A DNA stretch of 64,000 nucleotides from Dethiosulfovibrio peptidovorans DSM 11002 (lineage in GTDB: Bacteria; Synergistota; Synergistia; Synergistales; Dethiosulfovibrionaceae): the NCBI RefSeq assembly GCF_000172975.1, contig NZ_ABTR02000001.1, forward strand, positions 1,154,501 through 1,218,500, written 5' to 3'. Positions 24,624 through 34,229 of the stretch are shown here, piece after piece. The number at the start of each line of letters is the position of its first letter. The stretch's first letter is position 1. The notes below the pieces were generated by a model. That model did no database searches, was not told the origin of the DNA, and saw only the letters and a program-made list of their open reading frames with translations. The translations under genes and the position numbers were made by a program.

Positions 24624-25487
24624 CTAGGTCATGGAGTCTATGGTCTCTCTCACCTTGTCGACGTCGGGGCTGCGACGGTGGAGAGGGGTGTCGTCCTTTT
24701 CGTAGATCCCCAGAGAGTCCTCGAAGGTGGGACGTCCCTCCTCGCGGTAGAGGATCCCCAGGGGGAATCGCTCCGTCTCCATCGCCAGAGACAGGGCCGC
24801 CGATCTGTTCGAGCTGTCGTGTTCGTCTTCCAGCCTGTAGGTGTGGTCCTTGAACCACTTGAAGGTGTTTGTTTTATTGAAGGAAACGCAGGGCTGGAAT
24901 ATGTCCACCAGGGCGTAGCCTCTGTGTTCTATGGCTGCCTTCATCATCTCCGCAGTGTGGTCCACGTCGCCGGAGAAGGCCCGAGCCACGAAGGTGGCTC
25001 CCTGCACTATCGCAAGGGCCAGAGGGTTGACTGGCTCGCTGGATACCCCCCTGGTCTGAACCGGCGTCACCATCCCCTTGGGAGAGGTCGGAGAGGCCTG
25101 TCCCTTCGTCAGTCCGTACACCATGTTGTTATAGACGAAGTTGGCTATGTCGGGATTTCTCCTCACCGTGTGGAGGAAGTGGTTTCCCCCCTCGCCGTAC
25201 ATGTCGCCGTCGCCTCCCACCGCCACCACGGTCAGCTTGGGATTGGCTGCCTTTACCCCTGTGGCGTGGCTCAGGGCCCTGCCGTGGAGGCCGTTTAGGA
25301 AGTTGCACTTCATGAAGTGGGGGGTCTTGGCCGCTTGGCCTATTCCGGACACCACCACCACGTCCTCCGGGGCCATGTCCATGTCGGCCAGGGCCTTCTT
25401 GAGGGCCTCCAGTATCTTGAAGTCCCCGCATCCGGGGCACCAGGCCAGATCGGCTTCGGGGAGGTCGAATATTCTGGGATCGGTCAT
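24624..25487 (-). CDS. 2-oxoacid:acceptor oxidoreductase, beta subunit
   Basis: A 287-residue thiamine-pyrophosphate-binding subunit. ATG 25487 follows AGGAGGTG. Residues near 17-20 (CPGCG) and [15 protein letters not shown] near 95 (the TPP/Mg motif GDG followed by an Asn-containing loop) are diagnostic, as is [18 protein letters not shown]. Together with the fused gamma-alpha subunit just upstream it forms the two-subunit KorAB/OorAB-like enzyme. This oxidatively decarboxylates 2-oxoacids to acyl-CoA with ferredoxin. No ferredoxin-like delta subunit is adjacent. Exact substrate unclear. Confidence 0.9.
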   Translation of the reverse strand: MTDPRIFDLPEADLAWCPGCGDFKILEALKKALADMDMAPEDVVVVSGIGQAAKTPHFMKCNFLNGLHGRALSHATGVKAANPKLTVVAVGGDGDMYGEGGNHFLHTVRRNPDIANFVYNNMVYGLTKGQASPTSPKGMVTPVQTRGVSSEPVNPLALAIVQGATFVARAFSGDVDHTAEMMKAAIEHRGYALVDIFQPCVSFNKTNTFKWFKDHTYRLEDEHDSSNRSAALSLAMETERFPLGILYREEGRPTFEDSLGIYEKDDTPLHRRSPDVDKVRETIDSMT

Positions 25488-25501
25488 CTTAATGACACCT
25501 C

Positions 25502-27211
25502 CTAACCGAGTATTTCGGAGAGGCCCATTCGGACCTGCTCCACCGAGAACTGAAGGCCGCAGTAGTTCCTGAGGTGTCCCTGGGCGGAACGTCCCGTAAC
25601 CGATTTGATCAGGTTCTCCAGCTGGCCGTCGTGATTGCCCTCCACGAATATCAGCTCGTCGGCCCTCTCCACCGCGGCAGCGACGTCCTCCGCCACGGGC
25701 CAGATCTGCCGGACCCTCATGAGGGCGGTATCGGGAAGTTTCAGATCTCTCAGGGCCTCCGAGACTATCGGTCCCGTCGAGCCCCAGCATAGGACGAGCC
25801 TGGTCCAGTTTTCCGGGCCCCGGATGTCGGCGGGGACGAAGTCTTCTTTCAGGAGTTCCCCTTTTCTGAAACGTTTGTCCGACATCCTAACCCTCAGGTC
25901 GAAATCCTCGAAGACGTGGCCTTCCTCGTCGTGTTCGTGGCTGTCGCACCCAACGATTCCTTTGCCCAGTCCCGGTACGCTCCTGGGGGATACCCCGTTC
26001 GGGACGTCCTCGTATCTTCTGTATCCCGGCCCAGAGGTCACAAGGCACTTGTCCGGCTTCGCTGCGATCAGGTCGTCGGGGTCGACGTCTCTGAAGGTGT
26101 TGAGAAGGTACTGGTCGGTCATCACTACTGACTGTACCTGATACCGGTGGGCTATCTCGAAGGCTCTGGCCGTCAGGCTATAGGCCTCCTCTATGGTTCC
26201 CGGTGCCAGCACCAGCCTGGGGAACTCGCCGTGTCCCGCGTGGACGGCGAGGTTCAGGTCTCCCTGTTCGGTCCTGGTGGCCATTCCCGTGGCGGGGCCG
26301 GGTCTCTGGGCCAGGTGCACCACCAGGGGGGTCTCCGCCACCCCGGCCAGGCTGAAGCCCTCGTACATCAGGGAAAACCCTCCCCCTGAGGTTGTCACCA
26401 TAGGGCTCGCCCCGGCGTAGGACGCTCCTACCGCCATGTTCACGGCGGATATCTCGTCCTCCACCTGCTCCACCGCCAGGCCGAAGTCGGAGGCGTTTTG
26501 GGCTGCGAAGGCAAGGACGCCCGTGGCGGGCGACATGGGATAGGCGGTCACGAAGTCGCATCCCCCGGCTATGGCCCCAAGCGAGACGGCCTGTACGCCG
26601 TTCATTACCCTTCTGCTGGAGGTGTCGTCCTTTTTAGGAGGGGCCAGATCGGGGAATTTATCCGCTATACTTCTACCCAGCTCCAGCCCTTTTCCGCAGG
26701 CGGAGCGGTTTTCGTCCACTACCTTGTCTCCCTTTTTGCCGAATCGGGAGAGGAAGTACTCCTCCGCCTGGTCGGTCGAGGCGTCCACAATTCCCAGGAC
26801 AAGCCCGGCGGCGATGACGTTGGCATAGACGGCTCCTCCCGCCTCTTTGGCCATCTCTCCGAGGGGAACATCGAAAAAGGCGCCGTCCGTTTTTTCGAAT
26901 TCCTCTCCTACGGACGATCGGTCCGCCGCTATCACGGTGTTTTGGGTTATTCTGCGCCTTATGTTCTCCCTCACTCCGGGGCTGAGCACGACGAGCAGGT
27001 CTATTTCGTCCACCATCCCGTCCACCGGGGTCGAGGATATCCTTATCTCCGTCGAGTTGTTGCCTCCTCTGACCCGGGACATGTACTCCCTGGTGGCGAA
27101 GACGTGGTATCCCGATCTCTTGAGGACCTTGGCCAGTATGTCCTCCACGGTCTGAACTCCGTATCCGGCTCCGCCGCAGATGACGACGGAGAGGTCTTTT
27201 CCGGAAGCCAT
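25502..27211 (-). CDS. 2-oxoacid:acceptor oxidoreductase, fused gamma-alpha subunit
   Basis: A 569-residue protein (571 from an ATG at 27217; 27211 fits the ribosome site better). Residues 1-190 are the gamma domain ([34 protein letters not shown]). From about 205 the alpha domain starts (GNEA-like [20 protein letters not shown], then YPMSPATGV). The pyrimidine-binding site, [18 protein letters not shown], carries the catalytic Glu. The order gamma-alpha equals KorA-type enzymes. It is translated 14 nt ahead of the beta subunit. In peptide fermenters these enzymes oxidise oxoacids from transaminated amino acids. Confidence 0.9.
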   Translation of the reverse strand: MASGKDLSVVICGGAGYGVQTVEDILAKVLKRSGYHVFATREYMSRVRGGNNSTEIRISSTPVDGMVDEIDLLVVLSPGVRENIRRRITQNTVIAADRSSVGEEFEKTDGAFFDVPLGEMAKEAGGAVYANVIAAGLVLGIVDASTDQAEEYFLSRFGKKGDKVVDENRSACGKGLELGRSIADKFPDLAPPKKDDTSSRRVMNGVQAVSLGAIAGGCDFVTAYPMSPATGVLAFAAQNASDFGLAVEQVEDEISAVNMAVGASYAGASPMVTTSGGGFSLMYEGFSLAGVAETPLVVHLAQRPGPATGMATRTEQGDLNLAVHAGHGEFPRLVLAPGTIEEAYSLTARAFEIAHRYQVQSVVMTDQYLLNTFRDVDPDDLIAAKPDKCLVTSGPGYRRYEDVPNGVSPRSVPGLGKGIVGCDSHEHDEEGHVFEDFDLRVRMSDKRFRKGELLKEDFVPADIRGPENWTRLVLCWGSTGPIVSEALRDLKLPDTALMRVRQIWPVAEDVAAAVERADELIFVEGNHDGQLENLIKSVTGRSAQGHLRNYCGLQFSVEQVRMGLSEILG

Positions 27212-27351
27212 TCCCATTCCCCCTTTCGTTTGGGACCGGTTCGAAGGTCCCTTTCATATGATCCTACCACAAGGTCCCTTGTGCGTCGTCACCACGGAGG
27301 GTATCATTAAGCTTTATCCTGTAGAAAGACCCTGTGGGGGGTGTCTGTGGA

Positions 27352-28281
27352 ATGAGAGGTTTTCTTACCATACTTCCGGTGGTTTTGGTCATGGCGGCGG
27401 GATGGGGGCTGAAGAGGCTCGATAGGATGGACCAGAGGGGAGCGGACCAGATCAACTCGGTCCTGTTTTGGCTGATAATGCCCGCCATTTTGCTGGAGGC
27501 GGGGATGGACATAGACGTTTCGGTCTTTTCAGACTGGGGCTATATATCGGTGCTGTACGGCGCCTTCGCGGTGGTGGTACTGTCGGTCTTCGCAGTGGTG
27601 TCCCGTTTGGGGCTGCCGAAAGAGAGGGCTGCCGTGTCCGTGCTGGGGGCTGTGAGGAGCAACGTCGTGTTCGTCGGGCTGCCTCTGGTATCGACTCTCA
27701 TGGGAGATGTGGGAGTCAGCGCCCTGACGATCTATCTGTCCATAGGCATGATCTTCTACAACACCTTCCCCATCGCCTGCGCTCAGATGGCGATGGAGGG
27801 CCGTTTTTCCCCGGCGTCGGTCAATCAGGCCCTTGTCAAGGCCTTGCGAACCCCTCTCATCCTGGCCGGTTTCACCGGGATAATGCTGTCGGTCACAGGG
27901 ATAAAAGATACCTTTCCCCAGTGGTTCTTCGAGGGGCTGGAGCTTCTGACCGACTGCGGCAGCGGCATGGCGCTGCTGGTCATAGGGGCGTCGCTTCGTC
28001 TGGAGAAGCTGGCCGCCGGTCTGGCCCGTTCCTGGGGCGATCTTCTGGTTAAGCTGGTGCTGTTTCCCGCAGCGATGTACGTCGGTTTCCATCTTTTGCC
28101 TCCCAGAGACCCGCTGTTGGCCAGGACCACCGTGCTGATAGCCTCTCTGTCTCCGGCCTTCAACACCTATATCCTGGCCAACGGCATGGGTCTCGATTCG
28201 GACTACGCCGCCGAGTACGTGGCGACCGCTACTGTGGTGGGCATAGTAACCACGGCGGTATGGATAGAGATACTGTTTTAG
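27352..28281 (+). CDS. AEC-family transporter
   Basis: A 309-residue inner-membrane carrier of the auxin efflux carrier/malonate transporter family (MdcF/YwkB type) with about ten helices. ATG 27352 is preferred (GGGGGGTG about 10 nt upstream); a GTG 18 nt earlier is in frame. Typical features are NSVLFWLIMPAILLEAG near 33, the broken helix region RSNVVFVGLPLVSTLMGD near 102, and the C-terminal NTYILANGMGLDSDYA. Substrate unknown, probably an organic or amino acid. It runs convergent with the cysteine desulfidase gene. Confidence 0.88.
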   Translation: MRGFLTILPVVLVMAAGWGLKRLDRMDQRGADQINSVLFWLIMPAILLEAGMDIDVSVFSDWGYISVLYGAFAVVVLSVFAVVSRLGLPKERAAVSVLGAVRSNVVFVGLPLVSTLMGDVGVSALTIYLSIGMIFYNTFPIACAQMAMEGRFSPASVNQALVKALRTPLILAGFTGIMLSVTGIKDTFPQWFFEGLELLTDCGSGMALLVIGASLRLEKLAAGLARSWGDLLVKLVLFPAAMYVGFHLLPPRDPLLARTTVLIASLSPAFNTYILANGMGLDSDYAAEYVATATVVGIVTTAVWIEILF

Positions 28282-28282
28282 C

Positions 28283-29572
28283 TCAACAGGTCCAATTTGA
28301 GATGATGTCGATGATGACCGAGTCGACGTCCTTCATTCCCTTTACGTTCAGGGCCACCGCATTTTCGACCGTCTTGGCTATGTCGGAGGGGTCCACCACG
28401 CCCTGGGCGCCCTTGAGATGGTTACCTCCGAGGACGGTCATGGCTGCCAGGTATGCCTCGGCGGCTCCGGTGGACACCTTGAGGGCGCAGGTCTCCTTGG
28501 CTCCGTCGCAGACCATCCCCACCAGGTTTCCCAGGACGATCTCCATTGCCTTTATGGAGAGCTCCACCGATCCGCCCAGGAGCCTGACTATTCCCGATGC
28601 AGCTCCCGCCCCGGCCGCGACGGCGCAGCCGCATACGGGGCTCAGCCGTCCCATACGGCTCTTTATGTAGCTAGTGCTGAGGTGGCTGAAGGCTATTGCC
28701 TCCGCCGTTTCCCTCCGGCTCTTTCCGTGAAAGTCGGCTGCCACGTACACGGGGAGGATCGCGGTTATACCGTGATTGCCGCTTCCGGCGCTGCTCATTA
28801 CGGGGAGGGAGGCGCCGTCCATTCTGGCGTCGGCCGCCGCCGCCGCGTAGCTCCTTATCCTGGCAGCCAGGTCTCGGTCGAAGAAGTCTCCCGCCATGGA
28901 CCTGACCGTACTTCCCAGGTTGAGTCCTACGTCGTGGGCAAGGCCGTAGTCGGCTATCTTCAGGTTCATGTCCACCCCGGCCATGACGGTATCCACGTCC
29001 TCGTCGTCCAGCTTTTCGGCCAGCTTCACCAGCTCCCGGTAGTCCATTTCCGCCACCTGGGAGGATACGGAGCGGGCCTTCGAGGCGGAGGAGTTCCCTT
29101 TTTCCTTTTTGAAGATCGTCTCTCCGTCTTTCTCCACCGAGACTATCCCAGTGTGGCTGTCCTCTATGACGCAGGTCGATTCGTGTCTCTCTCCGGAGAC
29201 GACCGCCCTGACGTAGACTCCGTGTCTGGCCATGTCGGCCTCCAGGGAGACCCGATTTTCCGACACCATCGTCTTCGCCGATCGGATGTCCTCTTCGGTG
29301 AGGTCCTTCAACACCTCCAGGCCGTAGTCCGATCTGCCGCAGACGACCGCCAGAGCCGCCGCTATCACGTTACCCCTCAGACCTCCGGTTCCGGGGATCC
29401 CCACAGCCACCCCGTTCTTGAATATGCTGTCGCTGACCGTGACGGACACCGACTCCACCGGGGCTCTCAAGGCCTCGGTCGCCCGGGCCACGGCCAAGGC
29501 CACGGCTCCGGGCTCGGTACACCCTAATGCAGGTTTTACCTCTTGACGCAGAAACTCCTTGATAGTGAACAT
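28283..29572 (-). CDS. L-cysteine desulfidase / UPF0597 family protein
   Basis: A 429-residue cytoplasmic Fe-S lyase family member (CyuA/CdsB-like, related to L-serine dehydratase alpha). The N-terminal block EVKPALGCTEPGAVALA contains Cys18. Further Cys are in SPVCGCAVAAG (about 310) and CDGAKETCALK (about 353-360). These match the four-Cys pattern known to hold the [4Fe-4S] cluster in the archaeal enzyme, which converts cysteine to pyruvate, ammonia and sulfide. Serine dehydration is an alternative activity. In a peptide fermenter this would supply pyruvate and H2S. Confidence 0.85.
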   Translation of the reverse strand: MFTIKEFLRQEVKPALGCTEPGAVALAVARATEALRAPVESVSVTVSDSIFKNGVAVGIPGTGGLRGNVIAAALAVVCGRSDYGLEVLKDLTEEDIRSAKTMVSENRVSLEADMARHGVYVRAVVSGERHESTCVIEDSHTGIVSVEKDGETIFKKEKGNSSASKARSVSSQVAEMDYRELVKLAEKLDDEDVDTVMAGVDMNLKIADYGLAHDVGLNLGSTVRSMAGDFFDRDLAARIRSYAAAAADARMDGASLPVMSSAGSGNHGITAILPVYVAADFHGKSRRETAEAIAFSHLSTSYIKSRMGRLSPVCGCAVAAGAGAASGIVRLLGGSVELSIKAMEIVLGNLVGMVCDGAKETCALKVSTGAAEAYLAAMTVLGGNHLKGAQGVVDPSDIAKTVENAVALNVKGMKDVDSVIIDIISNWTC

Positions 29573-29853
29573 CTTTTTTTCCTCCCCGTAAGACTATGGT
29601 TTTTTCCTTTTCCACCCTATAGTATAGACCGATCTAACGATTATCGCTCTCATCTTATTGTCGGTATCCAAATACAGGAAAATAATTGCATCCATTCTTT
29701 AGCTGTAACTGATGATATAATCCGGTTGAGCCCTTCGTCTACGGTCTGACTTGAGGAAAAACTGCCTAAAAACTGTCAATTACGGTTATGGACTATGGAT
29801 CTCGAGTATCGCGAGGGATGGGCTAAAAGACAACTTATAGGAGGGATTTGACG
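29573..29853. other. Divergent intergenic region
   Basis: This 281-nt AT-richer gap separates the cysteine desulfidase gene from the peptide importer. A perfect TATAAT at 29716-29721 points to the importer, but without a clear -35. For the minus strand TATACT near 29624-29619 is a candidate -10. I see no riboswitch, T-box or coding potential. Confidence 0.5.
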
Positions 29854-31362
29854 ATGAAACGCAGTGCTTTTTCGGTTTTTGCCTTGGCGGGGCTTCTGAT
29901 GATCGCCACGGCGTCCGTAGCGATCGCCCAGGATACCCTTACGGTGGCTATGGCTCAGGACGCCAAGACGCTCGATCCTCATGGATCCAACGACCTGGCC
30001 TCCAACACCGTGATGAACCAGATCTATCAGAATCTTCTCGTGCTCGATTCCGAGGGCAAGTTGGTTCCCCAGCTGGCGGAGAGCTACGAGCAGCTCGACG
30101 GCAAGACCTACCGGTTCAAGCTGAGAAAGGGTGTGCTGTTTCACAACGGCGAGGAGCTCAAGGCTTCCGACGTGGTCTACTCCTTTAAACGGGCCATCTC
30201 TCCCAAGGGATCGGCGGTCAGCACCTATGCGTCGGCCATAGACCCCGAGGGATTCGAGACCCCCGACGACTACACTGTGATCATACGCACCAAGGAGGAG
30301 AACACTCCCTTCGTGGCGTCCCTGTCTCACGTGGGATTCGGCTGCATCATAAACGAGAAGGCCACGGAGGAGGCTGGCGACGACTACGGTCAGCATCCGG
30401 TGGGTACCGGTCCCTATCGTTTCGTGAGCTGGGCCAAGGGAGATCGGATCGTACTGGAGAGGTTCGATAAATTCTCCGGTCCCGCTCCTGCGGCGGAGAC
30501 AATGGTGATTCGCCCCATAACCGAGGCGACCACCAGGACCATCGAGCTGGAGACCGGAGCGGTGGACATCGCCCTGGACATAACCCCTAACGATATGAAG
30601 AGGGTGGAGGAGAACGACGACCTCCGGCTTCTCCGCAAGGTCGGCAACATGACCAGCTACATCGGGATCAACACCGCCAAGGCTCCCTTCGACGATATCA
30701 GGGTTCGCAGGGCCATAAGCCTGGCGATAGATGCGGAGGGAATCTGCGACGTGGTCTTCCAGGGGGTCGGCAGCCTTCCCAAGAGCCCCATGTCTCCCGG
30801 AGTGATGTATTACGACGACGGTCAGAAAGCTCAGGGCTACGACGTGGAGGCGGCCAAGAAGCTCCTCGAGGAGGCCGGAGCCACTGGGATGAAGATACAG
30901 ATCTGGACCAGCGATAGGAAGGACAGAGTCGACACCGCCACCTTTGCCCAGGCGATGCTTCTCGAGGTCGGAATAGAGGCGGAGATAAAGGTCCTCGAGT
31001 GGGGAGCTTTCCTGGAGGGACTCAAGGCGGGGCAGCACGATCTCTTCGTCCTCGGCTGGATCCCCTCGGTTCCCGATCCCTCATTCGCGCTTGACGCCTG
31101 CTTCACCACCGGCTCGGTGTGGAACTTCTCCAGGGTTTCCGACCCCTCAATCGACGAACTGCTCAAGAAGGGCAAGACGATCCCCAACGGGGAGGAGCGT
31201 GCGTCGGTCTACGGCGAGCTTCAGTCCAAGATCAACGAGTACCTTCCCTGGGTCTACATCCAGAACAACGAGTTCCTTATAGGAACGGGAAAATCGGTCA
31301 AGGATTTCGAGCCCTCGTCCAACGGGGTGCATCACCTCTACGAGGTCGCCTTTGAGGAGTAA
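29854..31362 (+). CDS. Peptide ABC transporter substrate-binding protein (DppA/OppA-like)
   Basis: A 502-residue periplasmic receptor of the SBP_bac_5 family. ATG 29854 follows AGGAGGGA at 7 nt. The signal peptide runs to about residue 26 (ATASVAIAQ-DT). The family entry block LTVAMAQDAKTLDPHGSND and the domain hallmark YRFKLRKGVLFHNGEEL near 85-100 are clear. It binds di- or oligopeptides (or related solutes) for the permeases and ATPases encoded downstream. No lipobox is present, which fits a diderm cell. Confidence 0.92.
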   Translation: MKRSAFSVFALAGLLMIATASVAIAQDTLTVAMAQDAKTLDPHGSNDLASNTVMNQIYQNLLVLDSEGKLVPQLAESYEQLDGKTYRFKLRKGVLFHNGEELKASDVVYSFKRAISPKGSAVSTYASAIDPEGFETPDDYTVIIRTKEENTPFVASLSHVGFGCIINEKATEEAGDDYGQHPVGTGPYRFVSWAKGDRIVLERFDKFSGPAPAAETMVIRPITEATTRTIELETGAVDIALDITPNDMKRVEENDDLRLLRKVGNMTSYIGINTAKAPFDDIRVRRAISLAIDAEGICDVVFQGVGSLPKSPMSPGVMYYDDGQKAQGYDVEAAKKLLEEAGATGMKIQIWTSDRKDRVDTATFAQAMLLEVGIEAEIKVLEWGAFLEGLKAGQHDLFVLGWIPSVPDPSFALDACFTTGSVWNFSRVSDPSIDELLKKGKTIPNGEERASVYGELQSKINEYLPWVYIQNNEFLIGTGKSVKDFEPSSNGVHHLYEVAFEE

Positions 31363-31429
31363 ATAGCTACGATTCGGGACCTGCCGGAGGCTCAGCCGTC
31401 GGCAGGTCCTCTTAGAGAGGGGTTAAGGG

Positions 31430-32359
31430 ATGATCAAATACGTGGCGAGAAGGGTGTTGGCCCTGGTTCCTGTCCTTTTCGGGGTGGCCTTCATTGTTTT
31501 CACTTTACTCTATATAACTCCGGGCGATCCGGCCAAGCTGGCCTTGGGACAGCAGGCCACGGACGAGGCTCTTCAGGAGTTCAGGGATCGTAACGGTCTG
31601 GACGATCCCTTTCTGGTGCAGTTCGGGCGGTATATATCGAACGCGGTGTTCCGGGGAGATATCGGCCGTTCCTACGTTACGAAGAGGCCGGTCAGCTCGG
31701 AGATAATGGATACCTTCAAGGTGACTCTCAGGCTGGCGGTGTTCTCCATGGCTATATCCATCGTGCTGGGCATCCCCTTCGGCATCATATCCGCTATAAA
31801 ACAGTATTCCATATTCGATTCGATCACGATGGTCCTGGCTCTGGTGGGCATATCCATGCCGGTGTTCTGGCTGGGGCTGCTGTTGATACTGCTTTTCTCC
31901 GTCCATCTGGGATGGTTCCCCTCGTCCGGGATGGGGTCCTTCGCCGCCATGGTGTTGCCCTCTCTGTCCCTGTCGGCCCAGGGGGTGGCCATAATCACCA
32001 GGATGACCCGTTCCAGCATGCTCGAGGTGGTCCGCCAGGACTACATAAGGACAGCTCGGGCCAAGGGACAGAAGGAGTCTGTGGTCATATGGCGTCACGC
32101 CCTGCCCAACGCCCTCATTCCTGTGGTCACGGTGATAGGCATACACTTCGGCTATCTGCTGGGTGGAGCGGTTCTTACCGAGTCGGTCTTCTCGATTCCC
32201 GGGGTGGGGCGGCTGATGGTGGAGGCCATAAAGATGAGAGATTACCCTATAGTCCAGGGGGGGGTCCTCTACATAGCCATAGCCTACAGTCTGGTCAATC
32301 TCCTGGTGGATCTCGTCTACGGCTGGATCGACCCCAGGATAAAGGCCCAGTATCGTTAG
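31430..32359 (+). CDS. Peptide ABC transporter permease (DppB-like)
   Basis: A 309-residue inner-membrane permease. It opens with VARRVLALVPVLFGVAFIVFTL and LYITPGDPAKLALG, the N-terminal signature of DppB/OppB. It contains the EAA loop DYIRTARAKGQKESVVIWRH near 203-222, which contacts the ATPases. It lies 67 nt after the binding protein and 12 nt before the partner permease. Six helices are visible. Confidence 0.93.
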   Translation: MIKYVARRVLALVPVLFGVAFIVFTLLYITPGDPAKLALGQQATDEALQEFRDRNGLDDPFLVQFGRYISNAVFRGDIGRSYVTKRPVSSEIMDTFKVTLRLAVFSMAISIVLGIPFGIISAIKQYSIFDSITMVLALVGISMPVFWLGLLLILLFSVHLGWFPSSGMGSFAAMVLPSLSLSAQGVAIITRMTRSSMLEVVRQDYIRTARAKGQKESVVIWRHALPNALIPVVTVIGIHFGYLLGGAVLTESVFSIPGVGRLMVEAIKMRDYPIVQGGVLYIAIAYSLVNLLVDLVYGWIDPRIKAQYR

Positions 32360-32371
32360 GAGGGACCGTCT

Positions 32372-33226
32372 ATGAATTCGAGAAAAAAGGGCAAGGGCGG
32401 AGACGTTTTCCTTCGACTCAGGAGAAACAGGCTGGCCATGATAGGCCTGGCCATAGTGGTGATACTGATACTGGTGGCGGTTTTTGCCGATTTCATAGCT
32501 CCCTACGGCTACGCCAAGCAGAATATCCGTGAGACCCTTCAGTCTCCGTCCATGAAGCACCTGTGCGGAACCGATCAGTTCGGCAGGGATATATTCAGCC
32601 GGATAATCTACGGAAGCCGGATCTCCCTGAAGGTGGGCTTCATAGCCGTCTCCATCGCCATGGTGACAGGAGGGCTGTTGGGGGCCATCTCGGGATATTA
32701 CGGCGGTAAACTGGACAACCTGATAATGAGGGTGATGGACGTGCTCCTATCGATCCCCCAGATACTCTTGGCCATCGCCATAGCGGCGTCTCTCGGCCCG
32801 GGCTTGTTCAATCTCATGATAGCGGTGGGAATATCGTCCATACCGGGCTACGCCAGGATAGTCCGAGGCTCGGTCCTCTCCATAAGAAATCAGGAGTTCG
32901 TAGAGGCCGCCAGGGCCATGGGGTCCGGGGATCTCAGGATAATACTGAGGCACATACTGCCCAACTGTATGGCCCCTGTAATAGTCCAGGCCACCCTGGG
33001 GGTCGCCTTCGCCATTCTCACCGCCGCGGGGCTGAGCTTCATAGGTCTGGGCATACAGCCTCCCTCCCCCGAGTGGGGCGCCATGCTTTCCGGAGGACGG
33101 GTCTATATAAGGGACCACTCCTATATGACCTTCTTTCCCGGTCTGGCCATCATGATAACCATATTGGCGCTCAATTTCTTGGGCGACGGCCTCCGGGACG
33201 CCCTTGATCCCAAGCTGAAGAGGTAG
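32372..33226 (+). CDS. Peptide ABC transporter permease (DppC-like)
   Basis: A 284-residue second permease with the DppC/OppC N-terminal RLRRNRLAMIGLAIVVILI segment. The periplasmic block HLCGTDQFGRDIFSRIIYGS and the EAA loop EFVEAARAMGSGDLRIILRH follow. Paired with the preceding protein it forms the transmembrane channel. The gene ends 6-12 nt before the first ATPase. Confidence 0.93.
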   Translation: MNSRKKGKGGDVFLRLRRNRLAMIGLAIVVILILVAVFADFIAPYGYAKQNIRETLQSPSMKHLCGTDQFGRDIFSRIIYGSRISLKVGFIAVSIAMVTGGLLGAISGYYGGKLDNLIMRVMDVLLSIPQILLAIAIAASLGPGLFNLMIAVGISSIPGYARIVRGSVLSIRNQEFVEAARAMGSGDLRIILRHILPNCMAPVIVQATLGVAFAILTAAGLSFIGLGIQPPSPEWGAMLSGGRVYIRDHSYMTFFPGLAIMITILALNFLGDGLRDALDPKLKR

Positions 33227-33238
33227 GGGGAGATGGAT

Positions 33239-34216
33239 ATGAACCAGGAGCTTTTGCTCGACATAAAGGGGCTGACCGTCCGCTACCACACCGACAGCGG
33301 AGTGGTCCAGGCGGTCGATAAGCTCGATCTGAAGCTGGCCCCGGGCGAGTCGCTGGGCTTTGTGGGGGAGACCGGCGCAGGAAAGACCACCACGGCCCTG
33401 TCGGTGATGCAGCTGATACAGAGCCCTCCGGGGGAGATAGTGGAGGGGGCTATCTCCTTTCAGGGAAGGGATATGCTGTCTCTGAGCGAGTCGGAGAAGA
33501 GGATCGTCCGAGGCGGCAGGATAGCCATGATATTCCAGGATCCCATGACGTCTCTGAACCCGGTTATGCCGGTGGATCGTCAGATAATGGAGATGGTCCA
33601 ACTTCACGGCGACATGGACGAGAAGAGGGCTCACGAAAGGGCCCTGGAGATGTTGGAGCTGGTCGGTATCCGTCCGGAGAGGGCGGGAGACTATCCCCAT
33701 CAGTTTTCCGGAGGCATGAGGCAGAGGGTCGTCATAGCTATAGCCTTGGCCTGCGATCCGGCTCTTCTGATAGCCGACGAGCCCACTACCGCCCTGGACG
33801 TCACCATACAGGCCCAGGTGCTGGAGCTGATGAAGGACCTGAAGAGGAAGTTCAACACGGCCCTGATGCTGATAACCCACGACCTCGGCGTTGTCGCCGA
33901 GATCTGCGACAAGGTCGCCATAATGTACGCCGGGTCCGTGGTGGAGTACGGCGACACCGACTCCCTCTACGAACACAGGATGCATCCCTACACGGAGGGA
34001 CTTTTCAACTCTATTCCGGACGTGGACGCCCCCCGTTCTCGGTTGCAGGTCATACAGGGACTTACCCCGGATCCTACCGACCTGCCCAGGGGATGCCGGT
34101 TCCACCCCCGTTGTTCCTACGCCCTGCCGTCCTGTTCGGAGGCTCGGCCGAAGATGGTGGAGTGGCGTCCCGGCCATTTCGTGGCCTGTCCCGTCCGTTG
34201 CGGCGGCCTGTCCTGA
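33239..34216 (+). CDS. Peptide ABC transporter ATP-binding protein (DppD-like)
   Basis: A 325-residue ATPase; ATG 33239 is favoured over 33233 because GGGGG lies 8 nt upstream. Walker A is GETGAGKTTT near 43, signature FSGGMRQRVVIAIAL near 158, Walker B LLIADEPTTALDV near 180, with H-loop THDLG. The C-terminal oligopeptide/dipeptide transporter extension includes Cys residues in GCRFHPRCSYALPSC. In DppD/OppD relatives this region binds a [4Fe-4S] cluster. Confidence 0.92.
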   Translation: MNQELLLDIKGLTVRYHTDSGVVQAVDKLDLKLAPGESLGFVGETGAGKTTTALSVMQLIQSPPGEIVEGAISFQGRDMLSLSESEKRIVRGGRIAMIFQDPMTSLNPVMPVDRQIMEMVQLHGDMDEKRAHERALEMLELVGIRPERAGDYPHQFSGGMRQRVVIAIALACDPALLIADEPTTALDVTIQAQVLELMKDLKRKFNTALMLITHDLGVVAEICDKVAIMYAGSVVEYGDTDSLYEHRMHPYTEGLFNSIPDVDAPRSRLQVIQGLTPDPTDLPRGCRFHPRCSYALPSCSEARPKMVEWRPGHFVACPVRCGGLS

Positions 34217-34229
34217 GGAGGTCTGACAG

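Noticed and set aside
24219-25298. Plus-strand frame of 359 codons over the phosphoesterase and oxidoreductase genes
   Set aside because: It spans the junction of two well-supported minus-strand genes and has shadow composition.
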